Of a DNA stretch of 64,000 nt, positions 33,901 to 44,832 are shown in pieces (position 1 is the stretch's first letter; the number at the start of each line of letters is the position of its first letter). The notes beneath the pieces were generated by a model. It had not been told where the DNA came from, ran no database searches, and saw only the letters and a list, made by a program, of their open reading frames with translations. Both the position numbers and the translations under genes were made by a program. The stretch is from Xiphophorus maculatus (taxonomy: Eukaryota; Chordata; Actinopteri; Cyprinodontiformes; Poeciliidae), in NCBI RefSeq assembly GCF_002775205.1, contig NC_036460.1, forward strand, positions 868,501 through 932,500, given 5' to 3'.

Positions 33901-36900
33901 AGCTGAATAGTATAAAAGTTGAATGTTTAAAATAGCACAAAGTATGCAGGAGAAGAAGCGCGGCAATAAAGAGAAACCACAATAATAAAAATAATAAAGA
34001 ATAAAGAGAAACAGAAACTCAAGAGTGTGAATGCCTACAGCATTCACACTAATAAATCAGCACAAAAAAAGTCTGTCAGCACAGTGGTTCCCCCAAGAGG
34101 CAGGGAGGGTCAGAGGTCATGTTCAGATCATACAAAGACAGACAGGGTCATCTTCTTTAATTAGGACATGAATGTGAAATCAAATAAATAAATACATAAA
34201 AGTTATTATTTATTTCATTATTTATTATTACTATATTAATCTAGCAGAACCCAGTAATCCTGGGTGGGTTCTGTTGGGCATAGTCCAGGCCGTTAGCTCT
34301 GATTGTTTGTTGCAGCCGCTTCCTGCAGCAGAACCGCAGCAGGATTCGGGTTTCCGCTCATAAACAGTGAGTCACAGCCGATATGACTCAACCCGGTTCT
34401 CCTTCTCTCTTCTGATGTTCTGCCACTTTCTGACTCACCACTGGGATCAGAACCACAGAGACACAGAAACACCCAGAACCACTCCTACCTGTTGTCACCA
34501 AAAGCCAATCTGGGCCAGTTCTGGAGCTGAACCTGGTTCTTTAACAGAACACAGAACTTTATTGGCTTTTTTTCAAACTAACTCATTCTTGTTTCCTAAA
34601 TGCAGCACAGATCTTGCTGGCTCCGCCCACCAGAAGCTCAGCTCAGGTGACCATCAGACAGAGCTGACTGGTTGAACTGGTGCACACACCCCGTCTGATT
34701 CATACACACCCACACACTCACACACATAGTATGAAAAACAGGGGCACATCAAAGGTTACTTGCATTCCTTAAATAGGACTTGAAGTTCCACAAGATGCTC
34801 TGCACTGCTTTACTTTTAAAGACATATGTAAATCGTAAACAGTGAAAGCAATAAAGTCTGAGAAGCGTGTTGGGGGCTTCTAGAACATTCCAGTATGCAC
34901 TGACAAATAAGGATGCAAAAAATGTCCTCATTCTTTCCAAGTGTCCTGATATTGAAGGTGCATTATCACATAATGTCCTGATATGTCATGAAAACAAGTA
35001 CACACACACACAACACTGCCCTGCCAAACAACGTCAGGAATGCAGCGAATAGCCCTGCAGCCAGACACAGTCGCATACTGCCCACAGACTGGGACACTTA
35101 CGGGCTCTGGGGCAGAACCAGAACTTCCAAACTCAACTGGGCTGTCCCAGTGAGAGCCGCCTGTCTGTGTTTCTCTGACGTTAGACAAGTTTTGTGTGGA
35201 TTGTTGAGAATATGATGGGATCTGTGAGCAGAACCGGTTCTGGTGGAATGGAGTGGACGGGTCCAGGGTGGGTCGGAACCGGTTCTGGAGGAATGGAGGG
35301 TGGGTCGGCAGTCAGGCGGGTGTGGTGAGAGGTGATGAAGCCGCTGACAGCTGGAGGACAGATCAGATCAGCTGCAGTCAAACGGCAGAAGGGAGGAGCA
35401 AAGCTAACTCCCGAGCTCATCTCAGAACAGATAGCGCTTCAGCTTCAGCTTCAGCTCAGGTCAGAACCAGAACCCGGTTAGAACCTCCACTGGAGGCTGC
35501 CCCTTAAAAAGACTTTTTCCTTTCAGCAAACTTTTCCTCACACTTTTTTTTAATCAAACTAAATAGTTTAGTTTAGTTTAATTAACCTTTCATTCTGTGG
35601 TTCATATTTTATTTTGAAGCTCAGTGATTTTCTGGATTTAATCCCATTAAATGTCGTAACTCAGGTCATTGCAGTATCTTTAAGGATGATGAGGCTGTGG
35701 CAGGAAGCCTCTCCAGTAGCTGCCAGTATGGCAGTGAATCTGAAGGGGCCTCTGACTGAAGACTCTCCTGACACGCTAACAGCTCAACACCAGGCAGCAG
35801 AGACATGAAATAGCAACATGCCATGGATGACGTCTTGAGCTTTTAGCTAGCTCGGCTAATCCACCTCCTTTGCTATTGCTGAATTTTCCTCAGGGGTTAA
35901 TAAAGCATATTCATTCATTCATTCATTCCTTCATTCATTCAAGTTCTCTGTCACTACAGTTAGAAAAACTCCAACGAATAGCCAATGAAAGCAATTGTCC
36001 ATTATGATCCGCCTTCTTTCTCTAAGCAAATAATACTTTGTTGCCATGGTTACACAAAATCCTTACAACTGAATCCAGAACCAGAAGAAATAAATGTCCA
36101 ATCAGGAACAATTCAACCAATCAGAGCCAGGCAGCCACCAGGAGGCGCTATTCTAGAATTCATTCTACTAGGAGCACTAGGTTTTTGATTTCTCCCCAGA
36201 CTGGCTGAAACAGAGCCAAAACACCCTGAGTCCAAACTAACGACTCTGATGGCTCAAATTAGCCTCCATTCATCCATTCATCCATTCTTCTATTCTTCTA
36301 TTGTTCTATTGTACATGTGGTCGTTGACCGTCAGGCCAGAAGGTAGGAGTGTGAATAGTCCATGTTGGGGGTGGGTATCTATGATACCTACAACTAGTCA
36401 GTTTAGTTTTGAAGCATACATGAAGTGTTTTTGGAGAGATGTGACCTTTTGCAGCTGATCCATGATGTTGTGCTGCATTATCCAGGTCATTTTGCCAAAT
36501 GTACATAGAGTTTGCAAAACATAGAATCTGTTTCAAAAAATATGCAAAGGTTTTTCTAAAAGAAATTAGTAATGTTTCTCTTTGAAATAAAGCTAAGAGG
36601 GTTTAAAATGACAGTTTAGAAATAAACTAACCAAATTAATTGTGTTGATCCACCTCAAAAAAATCAGGCAAAAAGTGTAAGCAAAAGAAATCTGGGAGAC
36701 TTTGCACATGCAAATTTGCATGCAGCCTTTTGTGCTGTGGAGGATAAATAGGTGACTGCTTCACCTATTTAGTTCACAAGAACTAATGGCATTTATTTCA
36801 GTCATAATCTTGCGGGGGGTGACCAAGGTTCCATCACTATGTGACAGCTGGTCAGCAAACCTGGCAAACATGATTGACATGGCAGCACTGAATGCACATG

Positions 36901-39612
36901 TGCTTTATCAGGCATGCATTGGGGTGCAGGAGAGACGGGTGGACTTCCTGGTTGAGCTTGCAAAAGAGTTGGGTAACTCTCATGTGAGTGAGAAGAAGGC
37001 ACACAAGGAGAAACTGCTTCGGCAACAACCTTCCACACCCAGCTCAGGCAAAAGGGCGAAGTGTCAGGTCAACCATCGATGCAGGATGCGTGTCCTGAGG
37101 CCGAAACATCATCAGTGACCCCTCACACCCCCACCATGGACTGTTCTCCCTGCTGCCCTCTGGAAAGAGGTTCTGCAGCATCCGGTGCAGGTCCACCTGG
37201 TTCTGAAACAGCTTTTTCCCACTTGCCATCAGACTGCTGAACTCTTAACTGGACTGCACTCAAAAACTGGTCTCCACTTTATACCTTGCACATGTACAGA
37301 GCTAAACAACTTCTATTTTACTGTCAGTCCTGCACTTTATATTTTATATTTAGATTTATATTCATATTTTATACTGTATTTTATTTTACTCACAACATTG
37401 GAACCTCAAACATTGTCCTGAGCCGTATGCAACAAAATTTCGTTCTGTATAAACCCTGTGCATTGAAAATGACAACAAAGTCAGTCTAAGTCGAAGTCTA
37501 AGGAACAATTGTGCAACTGTGAGATGCGTTGAGGCCATTACCAGGGTACTTATAAGGTAATGGCCCTATTTACAGAACAAAAGCACCTGCTAGATAAAAT
37601 CCTTCAGGTCATTTGGCCTGTCTCTAGACTGAATAGGTATATGTCACAATGGACTGACTCCAGCGCTTCTAGTGTTAAAACAAACACAAACGGAGGTGAT
37701 GATGAGTTCCCCTTCATCCTGCAGAGACACAAGTGTTCCCATGACAACCAGGAGATCAAATCTAGAAGCTTGAACCTCTGAACTTCCTGTGAACTAGTGG
37801 TTCTCACCAGTAGCAATACTGATAGACTTTAATGCATTTATTTTGATTAATTAATGACACTGATTTTAAAATGTTAGAATTTTTTAGACAATTAATTATT
37901 TTGTTTATGTTTTTTACAAAAGTTCCAGCCAGAACCTTTAAATTTGTGCGTTTCTGGTACGCCTGTAAATCTGACGCACAGCCACATCCACTAAGAGCAG
38001 AGATGGAAGCTGCTGCTCTTCATACACTGGGGGTTAAATTCTGCTTCTAACGATCTGATTGGATGATGGAAAAGACTATAGTTGTGTTTAAGTTGAGCTA
38101 AAAGGAGTTAGCCTATCAACGGAGCTATGTTAGCACACCTTTGAGCTCATGTTTATTTATTCTACAGGTTAGCAGCAAAGATATGTTTATGAACTTAAAA
38201 TGTTGCTTGTTTTGTTGATTAAAATGTGATCAAATAATTATAGGCCCTGAAATGAACTTCATTATACATGTCAACGAGTCCCATCACTAGTTTATATTCA
38301 AGTAGAAGTAAAAGTGTTACTCTGTAACTGTAATTAGTCAGTTCCAGTAACTCTGTAACTGTAATTAGTCAGTTCCAGTTACTCTGTAACTGTAATTAGT
38401 CAGTACCAGTAATTCAGGAACTGTAGTTAGTCAGTACCAGTAATTCAGGAACTGTAGTTAGTCAGTACCAGTTACTCTGTAACTGTAATTAGTCAGTACC
38501 AGTTACTCTGTAACTGTAATTAGTCAGTACCAGTTACTCAGTAACTGTAATTAGTCAGTACCAGTTACTCTGTAACTGTAATTAGTCAGTACCAGTTACT
38601 CTGTAACTAACTACTCAGAACCTGGTTCAGAAACGAAGCTTGAGGTTCATTAAGGGTTCAACTCGTGGGACTCGTCCAGAGACTCGACCAGCTGATTGTA
38701 ATAGGTCTTTGTCCTACAGTCCGAGTCGGTTCTGTTCAGACTCAGAGACTCGTTCAGACAGAACCTTGGAACCAGATGTGGGTCTAGTCCTGGTCAGAGC
38801 TGCAGGTCAGGAAAACCCAATAAAATGTGATGAGACTCACATCTCCGGCCAGCTGCTGGAAGACCTTCCTGAACTGCTTCTCCTCATCGTTCTCGCGAGC
38901 CTCGGCATAGTTCAGAGGTCGGCGCGGCGGCGGCTGGGGGAAGAAAGCAGCCTGTGTCAGACTGAGGGAGAGCAACAAGGCGCTCTCTGTGAGCCGGTGC
39001 CTTCAGCCCCGACATGTTCCAAACCCAGAACAGTCAGGGAGGAAACTAAGCTCTGAAGCATCAGAACTGTTTACAGCTGTTTACTGCTTATCTGACCTTT
39101 GACCTCATCTGCCAGTATGTAGCTACACGAGGCCTCGTCACCTTATCGTGTAGACCAGAGGTGTCAAACTCCAGTCCTCACGGGCCAGTGTCCTGCAACT
39201 TTTAGATGTGCCTCTGCTGCACCACCTGAATAGAATAATTAGGTCATTAAGGTTCTGGAGAACTGATCTACACAAGGAGGAGGAATGAAGCTGCTTCATT
39301 CCAGTGTTTTGTACCTGTGGCTCATCTAAAACCTGGAGGACAGCGACTGGAGGACTGGAGTTTGACTCCTGTTGTTTAGACAAACATTGCCTGCAAAACA
39401 TCTCTCTACAGTGGACCCTATAGACTGCTGTCGGTACTTACTGGGTCTGAGGGTCTGAACTGAGACGGGTCGATGTTGCTGTTGGACGGAAAAACAGGAA
39501 CTGGTTAGCTTAGCATAATGAATGGAAACCAATGAAAGCTGTTAGCCTGGGGCGCTAGCTTTCACCTCACAACGTTGATGATGCCACCGATCAAACTCTT
39601 GGTCAGAAACAT
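30958..39612 (-). CDS. capns1: Calpain small subunit 1, complete, ten coding exons
   Basis: Exons (minus strand): 39612-39566, 39478-39442, 38933-38841, 32941-32884, 32792-32728, 32649-32581, 32503-32425, 32353-32237, 31624-31566, 30984-30958. All phases agree, giving 216 residues. The start [15 protein letters not shown] replaces the Gly-rich N-terminus of mammals. Five EF-hands (penta-EF-hand) follow. Recognisable pieces are [103 protein letters not shown] and the end WLQLTMYS, near-identical to mammalian CAPNS1. The subunit dimerises with calpain-1/2 catalytic chains through its last EF-hand. The third intron is 5.9 kb and full of mobile-element debris. Two capns1 copies exist in many teleosts; which one this is cannot be told. 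Confidence 0.95.
33000..33190 (+). mobile_element. Tc1-like transposase fragment
   Basis: Phrases such as CAGCGGTGGCAGCATCACG and AATGGCCTGGTCAAAGTCCA followed by GACCTGAACCCAGCTGAGAT match the GGS and W-P-x-x-SPDLNPIE parts of Tc1/mariner transposase genes. The copy is short and degenerate, and lies in the third capns1 intron. Confidence 0.5.
33191..35855. other. capns1 third intron, unassigned part
   Basis: There is no coding exon for capns1 or another gene here; the reading frames present are short and lack splice support. The DNA is a mixture of AT-rich and CA-rich stretches. Confidence 0.45.
35856..35940 (+). mobile_element. LINE 3' tail with (ATTC)n
   Basis: TTTTCCTCAGGGGTTAATAA followed by repeated ATTC is the typical 3' end of fish CR1/L2/Rex1-like LINEs. 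No coding part accompanies it. Confidence 0.5.
36786..37100 (+). pseudogene. piggyBac-like transposase C-terminal remnant
   Basis: The + frame reads [20 protein letters not shown], then [17 protein letters not shown], then a basic end with KCQVNHRCR. This corresponds to the end of the catalytic domain and the start of the Cys/His-rich tail of piggyBac-family transposases. The catalytic Asp region is absent. The frame is interrupted by an abutting LINE 3' end at about 37100. Confidence 0.6.
37100..37495 (+). mobile_element. LINE 3' end, L2/CR1-like
   Basis: A + frame reads [19 protein letters not shown], then [12 protein letters not shown], the usual C-terminus of CR1/L2-type reverse transcriptase ORFs in fish. 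It is followed by an AT-rich 3' UTR with CAAAATTTCGTTCTGTATA and AAAATGACAACAAAGTC. It is 5'-truncated and joined directly to the piggyBac remnant. Confidence 0.65.
37496..38313. other. capns1 third intron, unassigned part
   Basis: No gene, RNA or recognisable element was seen here. Confidence 0.45.
38314..38612 (+). repeat. 31-bp minisatellite
   Basis: About nine tandem units of 31 bp, each starting GTAACTGTAATTAGTCAGTA and ending CCAGTTACTCT or a variant. It lies in the third capns1 intron, about 230 bp from the exon at 38841-38933. Confidence 0.9.
39156..39376. mobile_element. hAT-like MITE, copy 1
   Basis: The ends are inverted: GGTGTCAAACTCCAGTCCTC at the left and GAGGACTGGAGTTTGACTCC at the right. 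The interior matches the copy at 62505-62724 closely. Flanks GTGTAGA and GTTTAGA may be a decayed target duplication. It lies in the second capns1 intron. Confidence 0.75.
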
Positions 39613-42485
39613 GTTGAGAAGACCTGAGGAGACAGGAAGTGCATGAAGAGATGAGTTGGGTTTTTTAAATAAACTTTATTTATTATAATAAACAACAATA
39701 CAATTGTACTGTGAACAAAACTCAGGAAGATAATAACAATAATTTACCAGGGGGAGAATAAAATAAAGCAAGAAGATAAGAAAACGACCATCAATATAAA
39801 TATGTATAAAGGAAATAGCGCAAACTGTGATATGTGTGCCAGATGTCACAGTGCATTAACTTAAAAGATAATCCAAAATTCCAAGTTGATTAAAAGCCCG
39901 TATTGTTGATTCTGCTTTTTGATTAGTGGAGGATTGAAATGTTGATAAATAATGTTTAAGTTCGATCAAAAAAACTAAAAAATTTGGTTTTTTCTTCAAA
40001 AATGTGCATTTATGTAGGTGAAATTTAGCCTTAATAATTAGTAAATTGATAAGGAGACTCTTTACATTCATTCCTCCATTTTGTTGAAATCCAAATAAGA
40101 CATGAAGAGATGAGTTCAAAGTCTTCCTGGACTTCACGATTACGCCACATCTGAACGATGCATTCAAGGACCTCTGGTCATTTCAGAAAATGTAATGAGC
40201 CCGTCTTTGACTGTCTCTCTCGACGGTATGCTAACGGCATCATTACAAACAACCCGAGAGCTGGATCAAACCTGATGGTTCTACACTGAGCAGAACATTA
40301 TGACCACCTGAGAACATATATAATATGGACCAGATTGTTCTGAATGAGTCCACTGGCATTTTATGGGCTGAGCTTAATAACTTGTTGCTGCCACCACCGT
40401 ACTTCACAGCTAGGATGGTACATTCCAGTTTTTCCTCCAAATGTAACGATGGTCGTTATGTCCAAACAGTCCCATTCAGTCTCATCAGACCAGGACAAGA
40501 GAGATGAAGACGTGGCTTCTTCCTCTCTGATCGGCGTTTCAGCCCATGTCGGTACCAGACTCGTTTCACTGTGGATCGTGACTATGAAGCTTTTTGTTGT
40601 CTTCTAATTCTCCTCCTCATGTTGTTGGATGATTTCCTTTGAATTTTTATCCACAAAAAGGTTGTGAATCAGCCAATCAGAAGATGATAAATGATGACAT
40701 CATCATGTGAGCTTTTACAAAGGCTTTAAATTTTCCGTGGAGTTTAATTTCTGAAGGATTCAAATATCAGGAAGCTGAGTCCAAGAAAACTGGAAATCTG
40801 GCTGCTTGTGAGGAAAATATGGCATAATAAGGCTGATTGATGTTGTTTTGGTAAAACTGATTTCTCAGCTGCTTTGGCGTTAAACGTTGAGATGTTTTGG
40901 ACCTGAACCCGTCCAAAGCGTCTCCAGTCCAAACAAACACTTCTAGCTGCTTCCACCTCCTTACAGATGCGCTTCTGTAACTTTCCACCAGTGGGTGTGA
41001 CGCTCCTGATGGTCAACAACAGAGTAAAGTTCAAAGCAGGACGTTTTCTGGTACTTACAGTTTATCTTCAGTAGGAAACCAGAACCAGAACCGGAACCAG
41101 GACACGGAGCTGGAATTGCAGAGGACAGGCAAACTGGAGACGCTCCCAGAAACAGAGTCCACAAAACCAGGCAGAGGTACCTCCTAGCCTGACGTCACCA
41201 TTAGCTCCGCCCACCAGCAGCGCCCAACCCGTCCATGTTACTAAAGCGGAGTAAACATGTTGCGTTCAGGTCCAACAGGAAAAGCCAGTTCTTTCTTTCA
41301 TGGCATAATGCTTAAAAAATTTGTTAGTAAAGATTTACATAATAATTTAAACCCAAAATAAAAACTAAATAAATATGATATTTAAAGGACTGGAGTTAAA
41401 ATCTCAGTATTTTAATATAAATGTGTTTTCTTAATAAGAATTTATCACAGAATACATTTTTCTCAAATTTTTCTCATTTATCTTGAGACTAATCAGTTAA
41501 AATATAAGATATTTATATTTTCTATAAATATATCATATTTATATAAAATAAATATTAAACATTTATTTTACTGACATAAAAAATCTGTTTTTATGTGTGT
41601 AGTGCCAGATTACACAAATGTGAAAAGATGTTCAACATGATCTAATTTGAGTAAGTAATGCAGAGAGCTATAATATTTTAACAGTCTAACATTAATACAT
41701 TCTGTCTCCATACAGCAGACAGAAGCAGATAAATAAGTTATTGTCAGGCAAAAAGCCTGACATCCAGCAAGCTCAAAATGTTCATTCATAAAGTTTATAG
41801 AAAATATTCAAACCAAAAACACTTTTAAAAAGGAACATTTTTAACAGTCAAACTCTGAATGAAAGTGGTTTTATTGTAAGTTTCCTTCAGTGAACTGATG
41901 AACAAACAGAAACGTGTTCCTCCGGTCCTGATGGGTGTGTCCTGCTCACAGCTGATGGACCTGATCCAGGCGGAACCAGTCAGCCTAAAAGACACCATCC
42001 TCTCAATCCTGAGGCCAGTCAACGTTTACTGCCCCCTAGTGGTTATATTTAGTGCCCCACGCTGTACCTGGTGCCCCCCTTGGTGCTCTACAAGCAGACA
42101 GTCAGGTTCATTCAGACTGATACGTTTGATCAGATAATAAAACATTGGAGAAAAACGATTCAGTTGAACCGCAGGAAAGCTCCAGCAAAACCAGAACCAG
42201 AACAGGTTTACGTCTCCTTTGGGTCAGCTCCAAGCAGAAATACACAGGCACTGACCCAGGAGTACTTTCTCCACCCAGGTGTAAAACTCGGTCCACTATA
42301 TTTATTCACCCCTCAGACCTCAGAATGACACAGAAACAACAGCTGAAAGCTTAAATAATATTTTATCAGTCAAATCAAATCAGTTTTTATGTAGATAGTG
42401 TCAGATTGCAGAAATGTGAAAAGATGTTCAATATTATTTAATTTTAAGAAGTACTCCCTGACTGCAGAGTGTTGTAATATTTTAA
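39613..42485. other. Spacer between capns1 and tmem87b, left part
   Basis: The two genes are divergent, so capns1 5' UTR and promoter must lie here. No CpG-rich block marks it clearly. A degenerate Tc1-like stretch is at 40240-40520; its minus strand reads a WSDET motif. The rest is AT-rich and unassigned. Confidence 0.45.
40240..40520 (-). mobile_element. Tc1-like transposase fragment, degenerate
   Basis: On the minus strand a frame reads LSWSDETEW, containing the second catalytic Asp motif (WSDE) of Tc1-like transposases. The + strand text GTCTCATCAGACCAGGACAA is the familiar complement of that region in fish. It is too short for a full gene. Confidence 0.45.
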
Positions 42486-42487
42486 CA

Positions 42488-44118
42488 GCTTCCATCCATC
42501 TTCTTCCGCTTATCCGAGGTCGGGTCGAGGGGGTAGCAGCTTCAGAAGGGAGGCCCAGACTTCCCTCTCCCCGGCCACTTCTTCTAGCTCTTCCGGGGGA
42601 ATCCCGAGGCGTTCCCAGGCCAGCCGAGAGACATAGTCTCTCCAGCGTGTCCTGGGTCTTCCCCGGGGCCTCCTCCCGGTGGGACGTGCCCGGAACACCT
42701 CACCAGGGAGGCGTCCAGGAGGCATCCTGACCAGATGCCCGAGCCTCAACTGGCTCCTCTCGATGTGAAGGAGCAGCAGCTCTACTCTGAGTCCCTCCTG
42801 GATGACTGAGCTTCTCACCCTATCTCTAAGGGAGAGCCCAGCCACCCTACGGAGAAAACCCATTTCGGCCGCTTGTATCCGCGATCTCGTTCTTTCAATC
42901 ATGACCCAAAGCTCATGACCATAGATGAGGGTGGGAACGTAGATCGACCGGTAAATCGAGAGCTTCGCTTTTTTGCTCAGCTCTCTCTTCACCACAACGG
43001 ACCGGTACAGCGCCGCTTCACAGCAGACGCTGTACCGCCTGTCGATCTCCCGCTCCCTTCTTCCTCCATTTGTGAACAAGATCCCAAGATACTTGAACTC
43101 CTCCACTTGGGGCAGGACCCCCCCCCGACCCGAAGAAGGCACTCTACCCTTTTCCGGCTCAAGACTATGGCCTCGGATTTGGAGGCACTGATCCCCATCC
43201 CGGCCGCTTCACACTCGGCTGCGAACCGCTCCAGCGAGAGCTGCAGATCACGGCCTGATGAAGCCAATAGGACCACATCGTCTGCAAAAAGCAGAGATGA
43301 GATCCTAAGGCCACCAAATCGGATCCCCTCAACACCTTGGCTGGTCTAGAGATTCTGTCCATGAAAGTAATGAACAGAATCGGTGACAAAGGGCAGCCCT
43401 GGCGGAGTCCAACTCTCACCGGAAACGAGCCCGACTTACTGCCGGCAATGCGGACCAGACTCTGACACCGGTCATACAGGGACCTGACAGCCCGTATCAA
43501 AGGGCCCGGTACCCCATACTCCCGGAGAACCCCCCACAGGGCTCCCCGAGGGACACGGTCGAACGCCTTCTCCAAGTCCACAAAACACATGTAGACCAGT
43601 TGGGCGAACTCCCAGAACCCTCCAGGACCCTGCTGAGGGTGTAGAGCTGGTCCAGTGTTCCACGACCAGAACCAGAACCACACTGCTCTTCCTGAATCCA
43701 AGGTTCGACTATCCGACGGACCCTCCTCTCCAGGACCCCTGAATAGACCTTGCCAGGGAGGCTTAAGAGTGTGACCCCTCTATAATTGGAGCACACCCTC
43801 CGGTCCCCCTTTTTGAACAGGGGGACCACCATCCCAGTCCGCCAATCCAGGGGAACTGCCCCCAATGTCCATGCGATATTGCAGAGTCACATCAGCCAAC
43901 ACAACCCTACAACATCTAGAGCCTTAAGGAACTCTGGGTGGATCTCATCCACCCCGGGGCCCTGCCACCGAGGAGCTTTTTAACCACCTTGGCGACCTCG
44001 TCCCCAGAGAGTGGAGAGCCCAACCCAGAGTCCCCAGGCTCAGCTTCTTCAATGGAAGGCATGTTGGTGGGATTGAGGAGGTCTTTGAAGTATTCTGCCC
44101 ACCGGCCCACAACATCCT
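42488..44118 (-). pseudogene. Rex3-type (RTE-clade) LINE, 5'-truncated and frameshifted
   Basis: The minus strand encodes most of a reverse transcriptase split over at least three frames (43865-43497, 43701-43165, 43142-42510). Pieces include VVPLFKKGDRRVCSNYRGVT, YMCFVDLEKAFDRVPRG, VGLRQGCPLSP and a FADD catalytic motif near 43285 that lies out of frame with its neighbours. The C-terminus carries ERLGIPPEELEEVAGEREVW, which I associate with Rex3. The 3' end is a GATG-type tail at 42488-42500, also a Rex3 trait. The endonuclease domain and 5' part are missing. Several frameshifts make it inactive. Confidence 0.85.
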
Positions 44119-44832
44119 GATTTTTAACAGATTGTTAATGTATAACTGTCCTTCAGTGGACATCCCTGAACTTGATACGACCGACAGGAAAATGAGCTTG
44201 AGCCCATAATCTATACAATTACTATAGTTAATAATAAATGCAGAGTAGTAGGAGAAAGTAGCAAGAAGTTCAGCTTGTCTTCCTGTCGCCTCTAGCCGCA
44301 GCTCAGGATAACATTAGCTAGTCCATCAGCTTCATCAAAAAGGAAAGTTTAAGCCTAGTTTCTGACCAGGTGATTTTTGTCCCCATTTTTCAGATGAAAA
44401 TGTGATGAACACTAAGGATGAAACATCCCAACAGGCTCAACCAAACTTTCGGGTTATTTTTTAGGGATGTTTGTAAAAACAAATGGAGGTAGTGGAGACA
44501 GTGTCATGCTGAGGGAATGAGGGAGGCATTTAATCAGCAAAATTTCAGTTTTTCACCACAAAAATATGAGAACAAACAGAAATAATATGACAGTAAGTGA
44601 CACAATAAAGCAGAAAACGATTTAAAATTTCTATGTTGCTATGGAAACCTGCTTTGGACCTAAACCGGGTCAGAGAATCTCCCAGAACCTTCTCAAGTGT
44701 TGTTTTTAAAAAGTCCCACGGTCCCTGAACGCCGTCCTGTTCTTCCTGTGTCGTCATCACCCGGAATCCGGAAGTGTCCCGCTTGTTGTGAACTGTCTAT
44801 CCGTTGGTCCCTTCTTCTTCCTGCTGGTTCGA

